Assembly (NCBI RefSeq): GCF_031583575.1
Contig: NZ_CP134146.1
Span: 2,728,001 to 2,792,000 of the forward strand
Direction of reading: 5' to 3'
DNA from: Thalassotalea nanhaiensis
Lineage (GTDB): Bacteria > Pseudomonadota > Gammaproteobacteria > Enterobacterales > Alteromonadaceae
Length of the DNA: 64,000 nucleotides
Below, piece after piece: positions 1-10,409 of this stretch (positions are counted from its first letter, which is position 1; every line of letters starts with the position of its first letter). A program made the translations under genes and the position numbers. The notes beneath the pieces are model-generated. The model was given only the letters and a program-made list of their open reading frames with translations. It ran no database searches and had not been told where the DNA came from.

Positions 1-56
1 AACGGCTTGTTGTTATCAACACTTACGTTAGCAAAATCTATCGTTTGTAAACCCAT
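1..56 (-). CDS. kdsA: Partial: probable 2-dehydro-3-deoxyphosphooctonate aldolase (N-terminus only)
   Basis: Only 18 codons lie in the window, starting at an ATG at 56 with an AAGGA ribosome binding site upstream. The residues seen (start MGLQTIDF, then VSVDNNKP) resemble the first strand of KdsA, which reads roughly 'V-x-I-x-x-I-x-V-x-N-D-x-P' before a conserved FVLFGGMNVLES that lies outside the window. KdsA makes Kdo-8-phosphate for lipopolysaccharide. Context supports the call: in Escherichia coli the order is sirB2-sirB1-kdsA, and sirB1 and sirB2 lie just upstream here, with one gene between them and this start. The product cannot be proved from so few residues. Confidence 0.6.
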   Translation of the reverse strand, partial: MGLQTIDFANVSVDNNKP

Positions 57-68
57 GAGAAATCCTTA

Positions 69-1313
69 TTAAGAAACAACTTGTAAAATTTGGCCACATA
101 ACCACGCCATATATGTACCTACTGTATAGCCTAAAACAGCTAATAAAACACCTACCGGAGCTAAAGATGGGTGGAACGCTGATGCAACAATAGGTGCAGA
201 GGCTGCGCCACCAACATTGGCCTGGCTACCTACAGCCATATAAAACAGTGGTGCTTTGATTAGTTTAGCGACAAATAACATAAGACTCGCGTGTATTATC
301 ATCCAAATAGCACCTATAACGAAATAAATCGGCGCTTCAACAATCATGGTAACGTCCATCTTCATACCAATTGAAGCTATAAGAATATATAACATTACCG
401 AGCCAACTTTACTGGCACCTACACCTTCAAGTTTACGTAAACGAGTAAATGACAAAATAATACCAACAGTAGTGGCAAATACTATCATCCAGAAAAATTT
501 ACTATGGAAAGATAATTTGTCCAGTTCAGGAAAGTTCGTCACCATATAAGGCGTAATGGCATCGGCAAAGATGTGAGCAAAACCAGTTACACCAAAGCCA
601 ATGGCTAAAATAATCATTAAATCATGAAGTGCAGGATTACGAGAGTGCTCAGCATGGAAGTTTTCTACTCTTTCTTTTAAACGAGTAATAGCTGATGTGT
701 CTGCTCCAGCTTTTTCATCAATTTGTTTTGCATTCGATGCCATAACTAATAGGATTGCCATCCAAATATTAGCAACAATGACATCAACGGTGATCATTGC
801 AGAGAAAATTTTGTCTCCTGCCCCGTAAATTTCCTTCATTGCGGCTTGGTTAGCGCCACCACCAATCCAACTACCGGCAACAGTCGTTAAACCACGCCAT
901 ACCGCTTCAGGCCCATCTACACCAAGAACTCCTGGAGCAAAACTGGCTACAATCATTAATGCAATCGGGCCGCCCAATACAATACCAACGGTACCAGTAA
1001 AGAACATAATTACTGCTTTTTTACCTAAGCCGGCAATTGCCTTTAAATCAACACTTAACGTTAATAACACCAAACAGGTTGGTAATAAGTATCGAGATGC
1101 AACAAAGTAAAGGTTCGACTCTTCACCACTAATTACACCAAAGGTATTTAGTAAAGACGGTAAAAAGTAACATAATAATACGGCTGGAACGATGGTATAA
1201 AATCGCTTCCATTTAGGGTTACTGCTATTAGCGGTATAAAAAACCAAACCAAGTAAAATGGCCAATAAACCAAGGACTGAAGCATCGTTAGTGATTAACG
1301 CTTGATTATGCAT
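69..1313 (-). CDS. DUF819 family integral membrane protein (YjcL-like)
   Basis: This 414-residue protein has about ten to twelve hydrophobic segments along its whole length and matches the DUF819 family as I recognise it. Markers are a GSWIGGGANQAAMKEIYG stretch near residue 148 and a GSQANVGGAASAPIVASAF stretch near residue 362. These repeated glycine-rich, Asn/Gln-containing hairpins are typical of secondary transporters with inverted repeats, but the substrate of the family is not known to me. The start has a GGAG site shortly upstream. It sits 12 bases before the probable kdsA start and 63 bases after sirB1, so it interrupts an otherwise conserved sirB1-kdsA pair and is probably co-transcribed with them. 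Confidence 0.85.
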   Translation of the reverse strand: MHNQALITNDASVLGLLAILLGLVFYTANSSNPKWKRFYTIVPAVLLCYFLPSLLNTFGVISGEESNLYFVASRYLLPTCLVLLTLSVDLKAIAGLGKKAVIMFFTGTVGIVLGGPIALMIVASFAPGVLGVDGPEAVWRGLTTVAGSWIGGGANQAAMKEIYGAGDKIFSAMITVDVIVANIWMAILLVMASNAKQIDEKAGADTSAITRLKERVENFHAEHSRNPALHDLMIILAIGFGVTGFAHIFADAITPYMVTNFPELDKLSFHSKFFWMIVFATTVGIILSFTRLRKLEGVGASKVGSVMLYILIASIGMKMDVTMIVEAPIYFVIGAIWMIIHASLMLFVAKLIKAPLFYMAVGSQANVGGAASAPIVASAFHPSLAPVGVLLAVLGYTVGTYMAWLCGQILQVVS

Positions 1314-1376
1314 GTGTTCTCCGAAAATGAAATTATAGTCTCCCCTTCATGTAAAAAAGGGATAGTGTAGTTTTTG

Positions 1377-2192
1377 CTAATGAATAACAGTATCTATACT
1401 GCTAATCATATCTAATTGCATTTGTAATATTTTAGCTTGTGGATCTTTAGGACAACGCTCAACAAAATACTGATAGTCATCGAAAGCTACTTTAAAGCAA
1501 TCAAGTTGCTGTAATAAAAAACCACGATCACGTCGATGATACGGATCATTTGGGTTTAATGCCAATATTAACTCAACACATTGTAATGCTTCAGAAAACA
1601 TTTGTTCTCTGATCAATGAGTTTTTCAAAGATATTAAATATTGAACAATTAAATTTTTATCACTAATAGCCTCTAAAGTAACATGTTCGTTTGGATTTTC
1701 ATCATTATTCAATCGTTGGTCAAGCTCATGCCAATTAATTGGTGTGCCATCTAAACAATTAAAAATAATGGCATAGTCTTCATCACAAACAATACGCAAC
1801 ATTACTTCATTAGGTACATAAACGGCATCCACTTGAAAGCCACAGCAACGAATAATATGCAAAAGAAGTAAATTCTTTAGTGCTGGAGCCATCGAACGAA
1901 ACGCCATTCCGTCGTTAAGCTGATGAGTATTAACAGGCCAACTTGGTCGCGGATGATCAACAAAGAGTTGTTCAACAAAAATTAAGTTTAATAAACGCTC
2001 TGCTCGGTCTAATGCATCATCTATACTTTCAATCTCTGATTGAAACAAATGCACAAACTCATTTATATCAGCCATATTTTCTACGATGGCTGATTCGTCT
2101 AAGCCCAGTAAACTTTTCTCAATTAAGTTAACGGCTTGCATTGCATTAATGTGGTCTGAGTTTAACTCAGACAATAATAAATCTTTCATCAA
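1377..2192 (-). CDS. sirB1: SirB1 family protein (transglutaminase-like fold plus TPR)
   Basis: The 271-residue protein fits the SirB1/YchA family. An N-terminal transglutaminase-like region (about residues 30-185) is followed by a tetratricopeptide-like helical part around residues 190-260, with the motif ALQCVELILALNPNDPYHRRDRG. The family is widespread next to sirB2 and kdsA, but its biochemical role is not established; no complete Cys-His-Asp catalytic triad is evident by eye. The start overlaps the sirB2 stop by four bases, which indicates translational coupling. Confidence 0.85.
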   Translation of the reverse strand: MMKDLLLSELNSDHINAMQAVNLIEKSLLGLDESAIVENMADINEFVHLFQSEIESIDDALDRAERLLNLIFVEQLFVDHPRPSWPVNTHQLNDGMAFRSMAPALKNLLLLHIIRCCGFQVDAVYVPNEVMLRIVCDEDYAIIFNCLDGTPINWHELDQRLNNDENPNEHVTLEAISDKNLIVQYLISLKNSLIREQMFSEALQCVELILALNPNDPYHRRDRGFLLQQLDCFKVAFDDYQYFVERCPKDPQAKILQMQLDMISSIDTVIH

Positions 2193-2551
2193 AATAAGAA
2201 GTTTTGTTTAGTCATTGCTATTCGAGCAATTAAAATTACCCAGCCCATCGCACCAAGATAACCAATAACCTGCATGGTTTTATTGCGAGCTAATTTTAAT
2301 GTGTAATAGCCAGTAAATATATAAGCTGCAACTGCAACTAATTTTTCAGTCATCCAATCTACCTGCCCGGGGTATAAAGAATACTGAATCACCATAATTA
2401 TTCCTAAAGTAAAGAGTAATGTATCGATAATGTGCGGACTTATTTTCAACCATTTCTGCTTTAGCTTTTCAGGGTTGGTCATCAAAAGGGCAAAACGGAA
2501 TGTAAAAAACGCCACACTAATGGCGGCAAGAAGCATATGTAGATGTTTCAT
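2189..2551 (-). CDS. sirB2: SirB2 family membrane protein
   Basis: A 120-residue protein with four predicted membrane helices, starting MKHLHMLLAAISVAFFTFRFALLM, which fits the SirB2/YchQ family (invasion-gene-expression upregulator, molecular role unclear). It overlaps sirB1 by four bases. In enterics it follows prmC, but here the upstream 377 bases carry no gene and the next gene is sstT. The usual hemA-prfA-prmC neighbours are therefore absent. Confidence 0.88.
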   Translation of the reverse strand: MKHLHMLLAAISVAFFTFRFALLMTNPEKLKQKWLKISPHIIDTLLFTLGIIMVIQYSLYPGQVDWMTEKLVAVAAYIFTGYYTLKLARNKTMQVIGYLGAMGWVILIARIAMTKQNFLF

Positions 2552-2928
2552 TGTACGGGTAGAAACCTTTAGATTAACAAAGCAGAAAAATTTGGCGCTA
2601 GAATAACATATAGCTGTGCTAGCTCAAAGTGCAAGATGCGTCTTGGTGCTTGTATGGTATTAAACAGCTACTTTCAGGCACAGAACTTATGTTGTTAACA
2701 AGGTTGATTTTCAAACTGTTTTAATTGCTTTTTTGTGCGAATAACTTCGATGTTCATTAATTAAGCAAGGCTTGCTAGATCACGGTTTAATTGGGATAAG
2801 ATCTTTTGTATAAAGGTAATACACAATGTTATCCACAAGCTGAGTGGATAAGTCTAATTAAAGCGAAAGGAAGAAACTGGAAGGTAGAAACGAAAAGCAT
2901 ATTAACTTTTCGTTTCTTAACTTAATGG
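2552..2928. other. 377-base gene-free stretch with an inverted pair of DnaA-box-like sequences
   Basis: I see no coding frame here. At 2829-2837 there is a perfect DnaA-box sequence TTATCCACA, and at 2844-2851 its inverted partner GTGGATAA, giving an 8-base perfect inverted repeat with a 7-base spacer. A short palindrome (AGCAAG/CTTGCT) lies at 2764-2776. The stretch must also hold the promoter for the sirB2 operon, but I cannot place it reliably. Confidence 0.5.
2886..2917 (-). terminator. 12-bp hairpin downstream of sstT, built from a GAAACGA repeat
   Basis: AGAAACGAAAAG at 2886-2897 is perfectly complementary to 2906-2917, with an 8-base loop. It lies 11 bases past the sstT stop and can act as a transcription terminator, although the terminal T tract is part of the stem. 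The arms share the AGAAACGA core with the larger repeats at 5566-5773 and 25599-25740. Confidence 0.5.
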
Positions 2929-4140
2929 TTATAAATTTTTAGTGATGTGGTGCGAAGCCGCTGCTGTAAATACTACATCGGTTGAGCTATTAAGCGCAGT
3001 TTCTGCAGAGTCCTGTATAACACCAATAATAAAGCCGATAGCAACTACTTGCATTGCAACATCATTATTAATACCAAATAGACCACAAGCCAGTGGAATT
3101 AATAATAAAGAGCCGCCGGCAACACCAGATGCGCCACACGCAGACACAGAAGCAACGACACTAAGCAATAAAGCGCTGGCTAAATCAATCTCAATACCTA
3201 ACGTATGAGCCGCTGCCAGGCTTAATACCGTGATGGTTATCGCAGCACCTGCCATATTTATAGTTGCACCTAAAGGAATAGATACCGAGTAAGTGTCTTC
3301 GTGCAAATCCAGTTGCTTACATAAACGCATATTTACCGGAATATTAGCCGCAGAACTACGAGTGAAGAATGCTGTGATACCAGAGCCACGCAAACACTTA
3401 AATACTAATGGATATGGGTTTTTACGAGTTACAGCAAAAACTATCACAGGATTGATTACTAGCGCCATGATCAGCATTGAACCGATTAGTACTAATAACA
3501 ACTGAGAGTATTCAGCAAGAGCACTAAAACCGGTTGTTGCAATAGTATTTGCCACTAAACCAAAGATACCTAAAGGTGCTAGTCTGATAACTACTCGAAC
3601 AATCGCAGAAACGCCTTCTGCAACATCATGAACCATTAATTTAGTTGAATCATTTACACGTTTTAGTGCAAAGCCTAAACCTAACCCCCAGGCCAAAATG
3701 CCAATAAAGTTACCAGTTGCAATGGCATTAATTGGGTTATCAACAATTTTAAACGCCAAGGTTGTTAACACTTCATTTAATCCTTGCGGCGGTGTAGCTG
3801 ATGCTCCTGCTAAATCAAGAGTTAACGAGGTAGGAAACATAAAACTCATGGTAACTGCAACAAAAGCGGCACTTAAGGTACCAACAAGATAAAGCCCAAT
3901 AATAGGTTTTAATTCTGCGTCACTGTCTACCTTTTGATTAGCAATTGATGACACTACCAGCACAAATACTAAAATTGGTGCCACAGCTTTTAAGCCATTT
4001 ACAAACAAACTACCTAACAATGCAAATGATTTTGCAGCCTCTGGCGCTAAAACGGCTACGATACAACCGAGTATGATTGCCACAATAATTTGATTTACTA
4101 AACTAACTTTCTGGATTTTTTGAAATAATGATGTGCTCAC
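2929..4140 (-). CDS. sstT: Serine/threonine:Na+ symporter SstT
   Basis: A dicarboxylate/amino acid:cation symporter family protein of about 403 residues, matching SstT throughout. Evidence is the helical-hairpin motif [14 protein letters not shown] and the signature [20 protein letters not shown] in the second half, followed by [19 protein letters not shown]. It imports serine and threonine with sodium. I chose the GTG at 4140 because AGAAGG lies six bases upstream; a TTG two codons earlier would sit against that site. It follows tilS by only 12 bases, so it is probably read from the tilS transcript. Confidence 0.93.
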   Translation of the reverse strand: MSTSLFQKIQKVSLVNQIIVAIILGCIVAVLAPEAAKSFALLGSLFVNGLKAVAPILVFVLVVSSIANQKVDSDAELKPIIGLYLVGTLSAAFVAVTMSFMFPTSLTLDLAGASATPPQGLNEVLTTLAFKIVDNPINAIATGNFIGILAWGLGLGFALKRVNDSTKLMVHDVAEGVSAIVRVVIRLAPLGIFGLVANTIATTGFSALAEYSQLLLVLIGSMLIMALVINPVIVFAVTRKNPYPLVFKCLRGSGITAFFTRSSAANIPVNMRLCKQLDLHEDTYSVSIPLGATINMAGAAITITVLSLAAAHTLGIEIDLASALLLSVVASVSACGASGVAGGSLLLIPLACGLFGINNDVAMQVVAIGFIIGVIQDSAETALNSSTDVVFTAAASHHITKNL

Positions 4141-4152
4141 TATCAACCTTCT

Positions 4153-5535
4153 CTATTTATGTTTATGCCAAGTAATGCTTAGGCATTTTGTATTAGTATT
4201 AGCGGTAAAATCCTTGTCGATAAACAAAGGTAATACTGCCGCGAGTTGTTCGTTAATAAAAATTAAAGGCAATCGCCTTCTTTGCCACGTTGGTATTTGT
4301 AACTCTTGAAGTACTTTCTTTAACGTCCTACGTTGATGTCTAAAATCAGGTAAACACTTTGGATTATCATGTTTAAATGCTAATTTTAATTGTGCATGTA
4401 CATCGTTATAAGCTAAAAAAAACTGACTCTCAGAGCTATTTTCTATCTGTTTATTTTCCGTAAAGTATAGACTACCTAAGTTATCCGGTAAGGTGATTTC
4501 TTTAGTGTGTAATAATTCAGCTATGCTAAATTGTTTTTGCCAAGCAGAAATATCACCAAATACATCGCTAATAAACAATTTCTGCTTAAAGCGCCGTATA
4601 TAAAAGTCCCCAACTTTAACTTCAGGATTTTTATCTTCCTTTGCGCTAAAACAAGTTTTTATAACTTCTTCAATTTGTTTTTCTGAAGGCGCTAATTTAT
4701 TGTTAACTTTGATAAAAAAGCGTAAAAGATTGATTAACCTTTGCTTACTTAATTCCTTAAGTAAATCAATACTCAATGAATCTTTTGATATTTGACAATG
4801 CTTTAAGTCGGTCTCTGCGACCTGTTCAACGAGAATTTGTGCCTGCTGGCAATGCTTTGCACTTCTACTGGCTGTTTTTTTTATTTGTGGCCAACGCTGT
4901 TCAAGTAATGGAATAACGCTTTGTCTTAAAAAATTACGATCAAACTCTTGATTGCTATTAGACTCATCTTCAATCCACTTTAACTTAAATGTATTGGCAT
5001 AATTTTCAATTTGCTTACGACTGATAGAAAGAAACGGTCGAGCAATAACTCTGTTGTCAGTAAAAGAGCGTACATCTTGCATTGCAGAAAGGCCTTGAAT
5101 GCCAGAGCCACGTTTTAGCGCAAGTAATAGGGTTTCTAGTTGGTCGTCCTGATGGTGTGCGGTTAGTACGACGCTGTTGACTGCACTATTATCAGAAATA
5201 GCTTGATAACGTGCATCACGGGCCAACGCTTCCAGGCTTTGCTGATTTTGCTTTTTGATCACGACTTCAACCGCAACATATGGCACGTCAAACTGCGTTG
5301 CCTGTTGCTGGGTGAACTGTTGCCATTGGCTGGCATGTTCACTTAAGCCATGATTTACATGCACCGCATGCACTGGCGCGATTAAATAATCTTTTATTTG
5401 TGCTAAACAGTGCAAAAGCACCTGCGAGTCGACACCACCACTATAAGCGATGACTAAAGGCTTATTAGCAAATTCATCTTTAGATAGGAAGCTAAGTACT
5501 TGTTGGCAAAGTGGATTTAATGATGTGTCAGTCAT
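4153..5535 (-). CDS. tilS: tRNA(Ile)-lysidine synthase TilS
   Basis: This ATP-pyrophosphatase converts the wobble C34 of tRNA-Ile(CAU) to lysidine, changing codon reading from AUG to AUA. The PP-loop motif SGGVDS is at residues 32-37. It is followed by HVNHGLS near residue 60, and by the HHQDDQLETLLLALKRGSG motif in the N-terminal domain. The C-terminal half carries the usual extra TilS domains. Length (460) is close to the family norm. It lies downstream of accA, as in enterics, but separated by a repeat-bounded 302-base gap and a terminator, so it probably has its own promoter. Confidence 0.95.
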   Translation of the reverse strand: MTDTSLNPLCQQVLSFLSKDEFANKPLVIAYSGGVDSQVLLHCLAQIKDYLIAPVHAVHVNHGLSEHASQWQQFTQQQATQFDVPYVAVEVVIKKQNQQSLEALARDARYQAISDNSAVNSVVLTAHHQDDQLETLLLALKRGSGIQGLSAMQDVRSFTDNRVIARPFLSISRKQIENYANTFKLKWIEDESNSNQEFDRNFLRQSVIPLLEQRWPQIKKTASRSAKHCQQAQILVEQVAETDLKHCQISKDSLSIDLLKELSKQRLINLLRFFIKVNNKLAPSEKQIEEVIKTCFSAKEDKNPEVKVGDFYIRRFKQKLFISDVFGDISAWQKQFSIAELLHTKEITLPDNLGSLYFTENKQIENSSESQFFLAYNDVHAQLKLAFKHDNPKCLPDFRHQRRTLKKVLQELQIPTWQRRRLPLIFINEQLAAVLPLFIDKDFTANTNTKCLSITWHKHK

Positions 5536-5565
5536 GAAGGTACATTATCATAAAAACGAAAGACT

Positions 5566-5773
5566 AGAAACGGGAAACGAGAGACGAAGAGCGGATGCAT
5601 CGACCAATCCAAATTTTGGATGATATTTATTTCTTGTACTTGTTTCATCATCTGATTTTATCTAGAGCCTGAAATGAGTTCAGGAAGGGGTGTCTCTGTG
5701 ACATATAATTTATTGTGATTAGGATTCATCAACTTTATCAGAATACATAACATGCTCTTCGTTTCTCGTTTCT
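5566..5773. repeat. Intergenic element with GAAACGA-type terminal inverted repeats
   Basis: The left arm at 5566-5592 (AGAAACGG..AGACGAAGAGC) and the right arm at 5754-5773 (GCTCTTCGTTTCTCGTTTCT) are near-perfect inverted copies, enclosing about 160 bases without a coding frame. The interior includes CCTGAA/TTCAGG palindromic bits near 5669-5683. The arms share sequence with the element at 25599-25740 and the hairpin at 2886-2917. It fills most of the tilS-accA gap. It could be a non-autonomous mobile element or an intergenic repeat family. Confidence 0.6.
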
Positions 5774-5787
5774 AAATTCCACATATA

Positions 5788-5817
5788 AAAAAAGAGTGTA
5801 AAAATACACTCTTTTTT
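5788..5817 (-). terminator. Rho-independent terminator of accA
   Basis: A perfect 13-bp stem (AAAAAAGAGTGTA with TACACTCTTTTTT) with a 4-base loop lies 20 bases past the accA stop and ends in a T tract on the minus strand. It is symmetric and could work in both directions. Confidence 0.85.
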
Positions 5818-5837
5818 AGCAAACTCAAATGTTGCTA

Positions 5838-6794
5838 CTAGCAGTAACCGTATGTCATTAGACGCTGATAACGGTTCTCAATTAACTCATCACCTTTTTG
5901 GCCTTCAAGGCTAACAAGGTCTGCTTTAATTTTTTGCTTTAAGCTATTTGCCATCATTTCAAAGTCACGATGAGCGCCACCAAGTGGTTCATCAACGATA
6001 TCGTCAATTAAACCTAACTCTTTTATGCGTGGTGCAGTTACACCCATAGCTTCTGCAGCAGTAGATGCTTTTTCAGCAGTTTTCCACAAGATTGAAGCAC
6101 AACCTTCAGGTGAAATTACTGAATACGTTGAATATTCAAGCATGTTAACTTTATCACCAACACCGATAGCTAATGCACCACCAGAACCACCTTCACCAAT
6201 AACAGTACAAACAATAGGAACAGTTAAACGTGCCATTACTTTAAGGTTACGAGCGATAGCTTCAGATTGACCACGTTCTTCAGCACCAATACCTGGGTAT
6301 GCGCCTGGAGTGTCAATAAAAGTGATGATTGGCATTTTAAAACGCTCAGCCATTTCCATAATACGTAACGCTTTACGGTAGCCTTCAGGACGAGGCATAG
6401 CAAAGTTGCGACGTACTTTTTCAGTAGTGCCACGGCCTTTTTGGTGGCCAATAACGACAACTGGTTTGCCATCTAAACGAGCGGTACCACAAATAAGGGC
6501 TTCATCATTTGCATAAGCTCTGTCACCGGCAAGTTCATTAAAGTCAGTAAACATAAGATCAATATAATCTTGTGTATAAGGACGACCTGGATGACGGGCA
6601 ATACGGCAAACTTGCCAAGGGTCTAAGTCAGAAAAAACCTTTTTAGTTTTTTCTTCACTTTTGGTACGAAGCTGAGCAATTTCAGCTTCTAAGTCTAAGT
6701 TTAAATCTTGACCTTGGTTAACCAATTGAAGCTCTTCAATTTTTGCTTCTAATTCTGCAATTGGTTGCTCAAAATCTAAAAAATTGAGTGACAT
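5838..6794 (-). CDS. accA: Acetyl-CoA carboxylase carboxyltransferase subunit alpha
   Basis: AccA pairs with AccD to transfer the carboxyl group from biotin to acetyl-CoA, making malonyl-CoA for fatty-acid synthesis. The protein starts [22 protein letters not shown], the canonical AccA N-terminus. It carries [20 protein letters not shown] and [15 protein letters not shown] of the crotonase-like core. I chose the ATG at 6794 (318 residues, the family length), with an AGGTAG site upstream, over an upstream in-frame start that would add 16 atypical residues. It follows dnaE after 132 bases. Confidence 0.96.
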   Translation of the reverse strand: MSLNFLDFEQPIAELEAKIEELQLVNQGQDLNLDLEAEIAQLRTKSEEKTKKVFSDLDPWQVCRIARHPGRPYTQDYIDLMFTDFNELAGDRAYANDEALICGTARLDGKPVVVIGHQKGRGTTEKVRRNFAMPRPEGYRKALRIMEMAERFKMPIITFIDTPGAYPGIGAEERGQSEAIARNLKVMARLTVPIVCTVIGEGGSGGALAIGVGDKVNMLEYSTYSVISPEGCASILWKTAEKASTAAEAMGVTAPRIKELGLIDDIVDEPLGGAHRDFEMMANSLKQKIKADLVSLEGQKGDELIENRYQRLMTYGYC

Positions 6795-6926
6795 ATGTAA
6801 TCTACCTAATAATTGTAATGCTAATCTTTTAGCAAGTAACAAGGCTCGAAAAACGGCAATGTTACTATATATCTTAGTCCGTATAAAGTTTTTCGGACAT
6901 TATGCTCATATAAACAAGCAATTAAT

Positions 6927-9900
6927 TTAAAATTCTAACGAAATATTTTCGTCACCCAATAACACTTTTAATTCGTGCATTAGTGTATCGTCCGGAGACA
7001 CTCGCCATTGCGTACCTAATTCGATAGTCGCTTTCGCTTCATCGCGTTGGTAAAACATTCTAACTGGGCAGGTGCCTTCCTTGTAGGGTGTAAGAACCTC
7101 CGTAAAGTCAGTAATAAACTGTGGGGTTAGCTGATTTCGTAACACATTTAAATCTATAGATTTAATGTTATTTTCGCGAGCTTCGCTAACCGTCATTACT
7201 TCACGGGCGGTCATTGTAAGCCCTCCGGAGTAATCATCAAAGCTGACCTGTCCTTTACAGACTAAAATTTCATCTTTTTGTAGGATTTCTTCAAAGCGCT
7301 CATAGTCGTCTGGGAATAATCGCACATCAATACGAGCACTTTTATCGTCTAAAGTCACAAGTGCCCAACGTCGGTTCCTTTTATTTACCAATACTCGCAC
7401 ACCAAGCACTAAACCTGTCGCTGTCGATATTTTATCTTTCGCTCCGGGCTGCAAATTAACTAAGCGGGTAGAGCCATACTTTTTAATTTCATCCAAATAA
7501 CGGTCAATCGGATGACCCGTTAAATATAAACCGAGAGTTTCGCGCTCTCCGTCAAGCCATACTTCTTCAGCCCAAGGAGTGACCTCTTTAAAGCTTTGAC
7601 GTTCATCTTCTTCTTCAACGTTTATTAAACCAAATAAATCATCTTGACCAATAGCTTGAGCTTTAGCATGTTGATCGGCCGCTTTAATCGCTTCGGGTAA
7701 TGATGCAAACATCGCTGCGCGATGAGGACCTAAGTTATCCATAGCCCCAGATTTAATTAATCGCTCGAGCACGCGTTTGTTGGTTTTCTTTAAATCCAAG
7801 CGCGCACAAAAATCAAACAAATCAATGAAAGGACCGCCCTCTTCTCTGGCTGCTATAATTGCTTCAACAGGGCCTTCACCAACACCTTTTACCGCACCTA
7901 TGCCATAAACAATTTCATTGTTTTCATTAACGGTAAATTTATATAAACCAGAATTAACGTCCGGAGGAAGTAGCGTTAATTCCATATTGCTACACTCATC
8001 TACAAGGGTAACGATTTTCTCTGTGTTATCCATATCTGCCGACATTACAGCCGCCATAAACGGTGCTGGAAAATGCGCCTTCATCCATAATGTTTGATAT
8101 GAAACGAGCGCGTAGGCTGCAGAGTGAGATTTGTTAAAACCATAACCAGCGAACTTCTCTACTAAATCGAAGATTTTCATCGCCAGCTCGCCATCAACAC
8201 CGTTATCAATTGCTCCTTTTTCAAAGGTTGAACGCTGTTTTGCCATTTCTTCAGGCTTTTTCTTACCCATGGCACGACGTAACATATCAGCGCCACCTAG
8301 TGAGTAACCCGCAAGTACCTGGGCAATTTGCATTACCTGCTCTTGGTATAAAATTATCCCGTAGGTAGGTTCAAGAATTTCTTTTAATGATTCATGCTGC
8401 CATTGTGCATCTGGGTATGAAACTTCTTCACGGCCATGCTTACGCTCGATAAAGTTATCAACCATGCCTGAATCAAGTGGACCTGGTCTGAATAAGGCCA
8501 CCAATGCGATTATATCTTCAAAGCAATCTGGTTTTAGCTTTTCAATCAGTGACTTCATGCCCGATGATTCTAGCTGGAATACCGCAGTGGTTTTCGAAGC
8601 AAGCAACATATTAAATGATGCTTTATCATCTAATGGTATCGCGGCAATATCGATTGGTTCTTTACCTAACTTAAGCAATTTTTCATCGGCTATTTCAATA
8701 GCCCATTGCAAAATAGTTAAGGTACGTAAACCTAAGAAATCAAACTTAACTAAGCCTGCATCTTCAACATCATTCTTATCGAATTGAGTAACCGGGTTAT
8801 TGCCTTCATCATCACAATAAAGCGGAGCAAAGTCAGTGATCGTTGTCGGCGAAATAACAACACCACCGGCATGTTTACCGGCATTTCGTGTAGTTCCTTC
8901 AAGAATACGACACATATCGATAAGGTCTTTAACCTCATTATCTTGCGCGTAGACCTCTGGTAATTTAGGCTCTTCTTCGAAGGCTTTATCTAAGGTCATG
9001 CCTGGTGTCGGCGGGATCAGTTTTGAAATTCTGTCAACAAAGCCATAAGGGTGCCCAAGAACACGACCAACATCACGTATAACCGCTTTCGCCGCCATAG
9101 TACCAAAAGTGATAATTTGTGATACCGCATCTCGACCATACAACTCTGCGGTATGATCAATTACTTCATCTCGTCTATCCATACAGAAATCGACGTCAAA
9201 GTCAGGCATTGAAACACGTTCAGGGTTAAGAAATCGCTCGAAAAGTAAATCATATTCTAGCGGATCAAGATCTGTGATTTTTTGTGCATAAGCCACTAAT
9301 GAACCAGCACCTGAACCACGTCCTGGGCCTACAGGTATATTATTATCTTTACTCCATTGAATAAATTCCATAACGATAAGGAAATAACCAGGGAAACCCA
9401 TGTTATTAATTACTTCAAGCTCAATTTTTAAACGTTCGTCATACGGCTTACGTAATTCTTCAAATTCAGGCGAGTCTTTATCAAAAAGAAACTCTAAGCG
9501 TTCTTGCAAGCCTTCTTCAGACACTTTAACCAAGAAGTCTTCAATTGGTAGGCCTTCAGTTGGAAAGTCTGGTAAAACATACTCACCTAAGGTAACGGTA
9601 ACATTGCAGCGTTTTGCTATTTCAACTGAGTTAGCCAGAGCCTCTGGAATATCGCTAAACAATTCGACCATCTCTTGTTCACTGCGCAAATATTGCTCAG
9701 GGCTATACTTCTTAGGACGTCTTTTATCATCTAGGGTAAATCCATCATGGATCGCCACACGGATCTCATGTGCGTCAAACAAGTCTGAAGATAAGAAAAC
9801 AACTTCATTAGTCGCGACTACAGGAAGGTGTGTTTGCTGTGCAAGTTCAACAGCTAAGTGCAGGTATGTTTCTTCATCTTCTCTACCCGTACGTATTAGT

Positions 9901-10406
9901 TCGAGATAGAATCTATCTGCAAAGTATTGCTGATAAAAGCTCACCATTTGCTCAACAAGTTCAACATTATTTTTTAATAGTGCTTTACCTATGTCACCTT
10001 CACGACCACCAGAGAGTAAAATAAGCCCTTCGCTATATTCTACAAGCCATTGTTTATCCAGAGCAGCGCGACCTTGAATATGGCCACGTAAATAAGCTTT
10101 AGAGATAAGTTCAGTAAGGTTTTTATAACCTTTGTTATCTGTGGCTATAACAACTAAACGAAAAAGCTCATCTTCAAGTTCGTCACTTTGCACCCAAAAA
10201 TCTGTACCAATAATCGGCTTCATACCGGCGCCATGGGCTGCATGGTAATATTTAACCAGACCACATAAATTAGTTTGGTCGGTCAATGCTAGCGCTGGCA
10301 TGTTCAATTCAGCAGCTTTTGCAATGATAGGTTTAACTTTGTTTAAACCATCAGACATTGAAAAGTCACTGTGTACTCTTAAATGGACAAATTTAGGGTC
10401 GTTCAT
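6927..10406 (-). CDS. dnaE: DNA polymerase III subunit alpha
   Basis: This is the 1159-residue replicative polymerase catalytic subunit, almost exactly the length of the enteric protein. The N-terminal PHP domain begins [16 protein letters not shown]. The palm contains [16 protein letters not shown] near residue 400, whose aspartates bind the catalytic metals. A helix-hairpin-helix region and an OB-fold domain ([25 protein letters not shown]) follow in the last quarter. It begins three bases after the rnhB stop, and the gene order lpxB-rnhB-dnaE-accA is conserved in gammaproteobacteria. Confidence 0.98.
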   Translation of the reverse strand: MNDPKFVHLRVHSDFSMSDGLNKVKPIIAKAAELNMPALALTDQTNLCGLVKYYHAAHGAGMKPIIGTDFWVQSDELEDELFRLVVIATDNKGYKNLTELISKAYLRGHIQGRAALDKQWLVEYSEGLILLSGGREGDIGKALLKNNVELVEQMVSFYQQYFADRFYLELIRTGREDEETYLHLAVELAQQTHLPVVATNEVVFLSSDLFDAHEIRVAIHDGFTLDDKRRPKKYSPEQYLRSEQEMVELFSDIPEALANSVEIAKRCNVTVTLGEYVLPDFPTEGLPIEDFLVKVSEEGLQERLEFLFDKDSPEFEELRKPYDERLKIELEVINNMGFPGYFLIVMEFIQWSKDNNIPVGPGRGSGAGSLVAYAQKITDLDPLEYDLLFERFLNPERVSMPDFDVDFCMDRRDEVIDHTAELYGRDAVSQIITFGTMAAKAVIRDVGRVLGHPYGFVDRISKLIPPTPGMTLDKAFEEEPKLPEVYAQDNEVKDLIDMCRILEGTTRNAGKHAGGVVISPTTITDFAPLYCDDEGNNPVTQFDKNDVEDAGLVKFDFLGLRTLTILQWAIEIADEKLLKLGKEPIDIAAIPLDDKASFNMLLASKTTAVFQLESSGMKSLIEKLKPDCFEDIIALVALFRPGPLDSGMVDNFIERKHGREEVSYPDAQWQHESLKEILEPTYGIILYQEQVMQIAQVLAGYSLGGADMLRRAMGKKKPEEMAKQRSTFEKGAIDNGVDGELAMKIFDLVEKFAGYGFNKSHSAAYALVSYQTLWMKAHFPAPFMAAVMSADMDNTEKIVTLVDECSNMELTLLPPDVNSGLYKFTVNENNEIVYGIGAVKGVGEGPVEAIIAAREEGGPFIDLFDFCARLDLKKTNKRVLERLIKSGAMDNLGPHRAAMFASLPEAIKAADQHAKAQAIGQDDLFGLINVEEEDERQSFKEVTPWAEEVWLDGERETLGLYLTGHPIDRYLDEIKKYGSTRLVNLQPGAKDKISTATGLVLGVRVLVNKRNRRWALVTLDDKSARIDVRLFPDDYERFEEILQKDEILVCKGQVSFDDYSGGLTMTAREVMTVSEARENNIKSIDLNVLRNQLTPQFITDFTEVLTPYKEGTCPVRMFYQRDEAKATIELGTQWRVSPDDTLMHELKVLLGDENISLEF

Positions 10407-10409
10407 AAA

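Noticed and set aside
2764-2851. Replication origin
   Set aside because: Only two DnaA-box-like sequences and no AT-rich repeats, and none of the genes usually next to oriC.
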